NCBI GenBank assembly: GCA_030039525.1
Contig: JASHVI010000150.1
Span: 1 to 6,252, forward strand
Direction: 5' to 3'
DNA: 6,252 nt
DNA from: Thermoplasmata archaeon
Lineage (GTDB): Archaea > Thermoplasmatota > Thermoplasmata > Lutacidiplasmatales > UBA184
Under the pieces are notes generated by a model, which was given only the letters and a program-made list of their open reading frames with translations, made no database searches and had not been told where the DNA came from. The position numbers and the translations under genes were made by a program. Of this stretch, positions 5,319-6,252 are shown one piece after another. The stretch's first letter is position 1. Each line of letters begins with the position of its first letter.

Positions 5319-6252
5319 ATGAGCAGTGGAACCCCAGCGAACGCCACCCCGCCGAACGCGCCCCCCGCCGCGACCGGATCCGCGCCTCCGCCCGCGATCC
5401 AGCGCCCGAGCTCCGGTCACACGATGGCCTACGCCGTGATCGCCGTGGTCGTCGTCGTGATCATCCTCGTGGCCGGTCTCGGCTACGCCGAGGGGTGGTA
5501 CGGGAAGAAGACGACGTCAACCTCGAGCTGCGCCCCGGCCTCCACGACGGTCCTGGGCGCCGGATCGACCCTCGTCTACCCCCTGATGTACTTCTGGTCG
5601 ACCACGTACAAGGACAGCTCGGTCAACTACCAGGGCGTCGGCAGCACTTCCGGGATCACGGACATCAGCGGACATTCGGTCGACTTCGGGGCCAGTGACG
5701 CGCCGCTCACCCCCGCCCAGCGGGCCGGCGCGGCGAACGTGATGATGCTGCCCGAGGCGGCCGGCGCGGTCGTCCCGATCTACGACCTCCCCGGCGTGAC
5801 CGCGACCCTCAACTTCACCGGGGCCGTCCTCGCGGACATCTTCGACGAGAACATCACGACGTGGAACAACCCGGCGATCCAGTCGATCAATCCGGGCGTG
5901 ACGCTGCCGAACGCCACCATCATCCCGGTGCACCGGTCGGACGGCAGCGGAACGACGTTCATCTTCACGTCGTTCCTCTCGGCGGACAGTCCGTACTGGG
6001 CCTCCAAGTACGGCCACGCGACGTCCGTCGACTGGCCGCTGACCGGAGAGCTCTCCGAACCGAAGAACTCCGGCGTGGCGGGAACGGTCGCCGCGACCCC
6101 CGACACCATCGGGTACGTCGACATCAACTACGCGCTGTCGAACTCGATCGCGTACGGGGCCGTCCAGAACCCCGCCGGGAACTACATCAAGGCCAACGTC
6201 ACGAACTCCGCGAGCGCTCTCACCGACGTCAACGTCGTGTTCCCGAGCCCCA
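5319..6252 (+). CDS. pstS: Phosphate ABC transporter substrate-binding protein PstS (3' end outside window)
   Basis: The frame is open from ATG 5319 to the window edge, giving 311 residues without a stop. Residues 1-35 are Pro/Ala/Ser-rich, 36-55 form a hydrophobic membrane helix, and 64-78 are a Ser/Thr-rich linker, so the protein should be tethered by an N-terminal signal anchor with the binding domain outside. PstS signatures appear in order: GAGSTLVYPL (80-89), GVGSTSGI (106-113), VDFGASDAPL (121-130) and HRSDGSGTTF (205-214). By comparison with E. coli PstS, T84, S109-S111, D127 and R206 with S210-G-T212 are the expected phosphate ligands, and all are present. No lipobox is evident, although Cys71 lies in the linker. 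The protein binds extracellular phosphate and delivers it to PstC/PstA, powered by PstB, whose genes would be expected further right. The missing C-terminus is probably several tens of residues to about 100. It is probably co-transcribed with phoU. Confidence 0.92.
   Translation, partial: MSSGTPANATPPNAPPAATGSAPPPAIQRPSSGHTMAYAVIAVVVVVIILVAGLGYAEGWYGKKTTSTSSCAPASTTVLGAGSTLVYPLMYFWSTTYKDSSVNYQGVGSTSGITDISGHSVDFGASDAPLTPAQRAGAANVMMLPEAAGAVVPIYDLPGVTATLNFTGAVLADIFDENITTWNNPAIQSINPGVTLPNATIIPVHRSDGSGTTFIFTSFLSADSPYWASKYGHATSVDWPLTGELSEPKNSGVAGTVAATPDTIGYVDINYALSNSIAYGAVQNPAGNYIKANVTNSASALTDVNVVFPSP

Noticed and set aside
5308..5322. Four-codon mini-ORF (M-R-T-E) whose TGA overlaps the pstS ATG.
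   Set aside because: Its ATG is part of the pstS Shine-Dalgarno sequence, so initiation there is unlikely.
4014..5420. 468-codon minus-strand open frame opposite phoU.
   Set aside because: It is an antisense shadow; the plus strand encodes a clear AbrB-PhoU protein.

Overview
The window is a high-GC stretch (third codon positions almost all G or C) that looks like chromosomal DNA of an archaeon, most plausibly a Thermoplasmata-type lineage. Three things support this. A strong TATA box (CTATATATT) is centred 26 nt before an ATG, as expected for archaeal leaderless transcripts. The phosphate regulator combines an AbrB-like domain with a PhoU domain, an arrangement known in archaea. Large membrane-anchored surface proteins carry Kelch and Ig-like repeats with dense N-x-S/T sequons. 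The lineage is an inference; the archaeal signals are visible in the sequence.

Layout: 1-159 (+) is the C-terminal end of a secreted or surface protein. It converges on a minus-strand pair, and the 109-bp gap between them holds two strong hairpins, one just past each stop codon. The minus-strand pair, read right to left, is a GNAT-family N-acetyltransferase (3966-3316) followed by a 1016-aa surface protein (3319-269). Their coding regions overlap by a GTGA stop/start. The surface protein has a signal peptide, six Kelch repeats (a predicted six-bladed propeller), six tandem Ig/PKD-like repeats of about 86 aa that each carry a C-x9-C pair, a C-terminal membrane helix, and a short Arg-then-Pro-rich tail.

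A divergent promoter region (about 3967-4043) separates the acetyltransferase from a plus-strand phosphate module. This module contains an AbrB-PhoU regulator (4044-5228), then 90 bp later a phosphate-binding protein PstS (5319 to the window end, incomplete). PstS has a clear Shine-Dalgarno sequence, while the genes at the divergent promoters appear leaderless. The Pst transporter components (pstC, pstA, pstB) would be expected to the right of the window but cannot be seen.

How the genes work together: PstS captures phosphate outside the cell, and the PhoU-type protein is expected to tune uptake or expression. The Kelch/Ig-like protein and the acetyltransferase look co-transcribed but have no evident functional link to phosphate. 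No RNA gene, CRISPR array, IS element or attachment site was recognised. No clearly new system is evident. The most distinctive items are the regular 6+6 repeat surface protein and the compact divergent control region.
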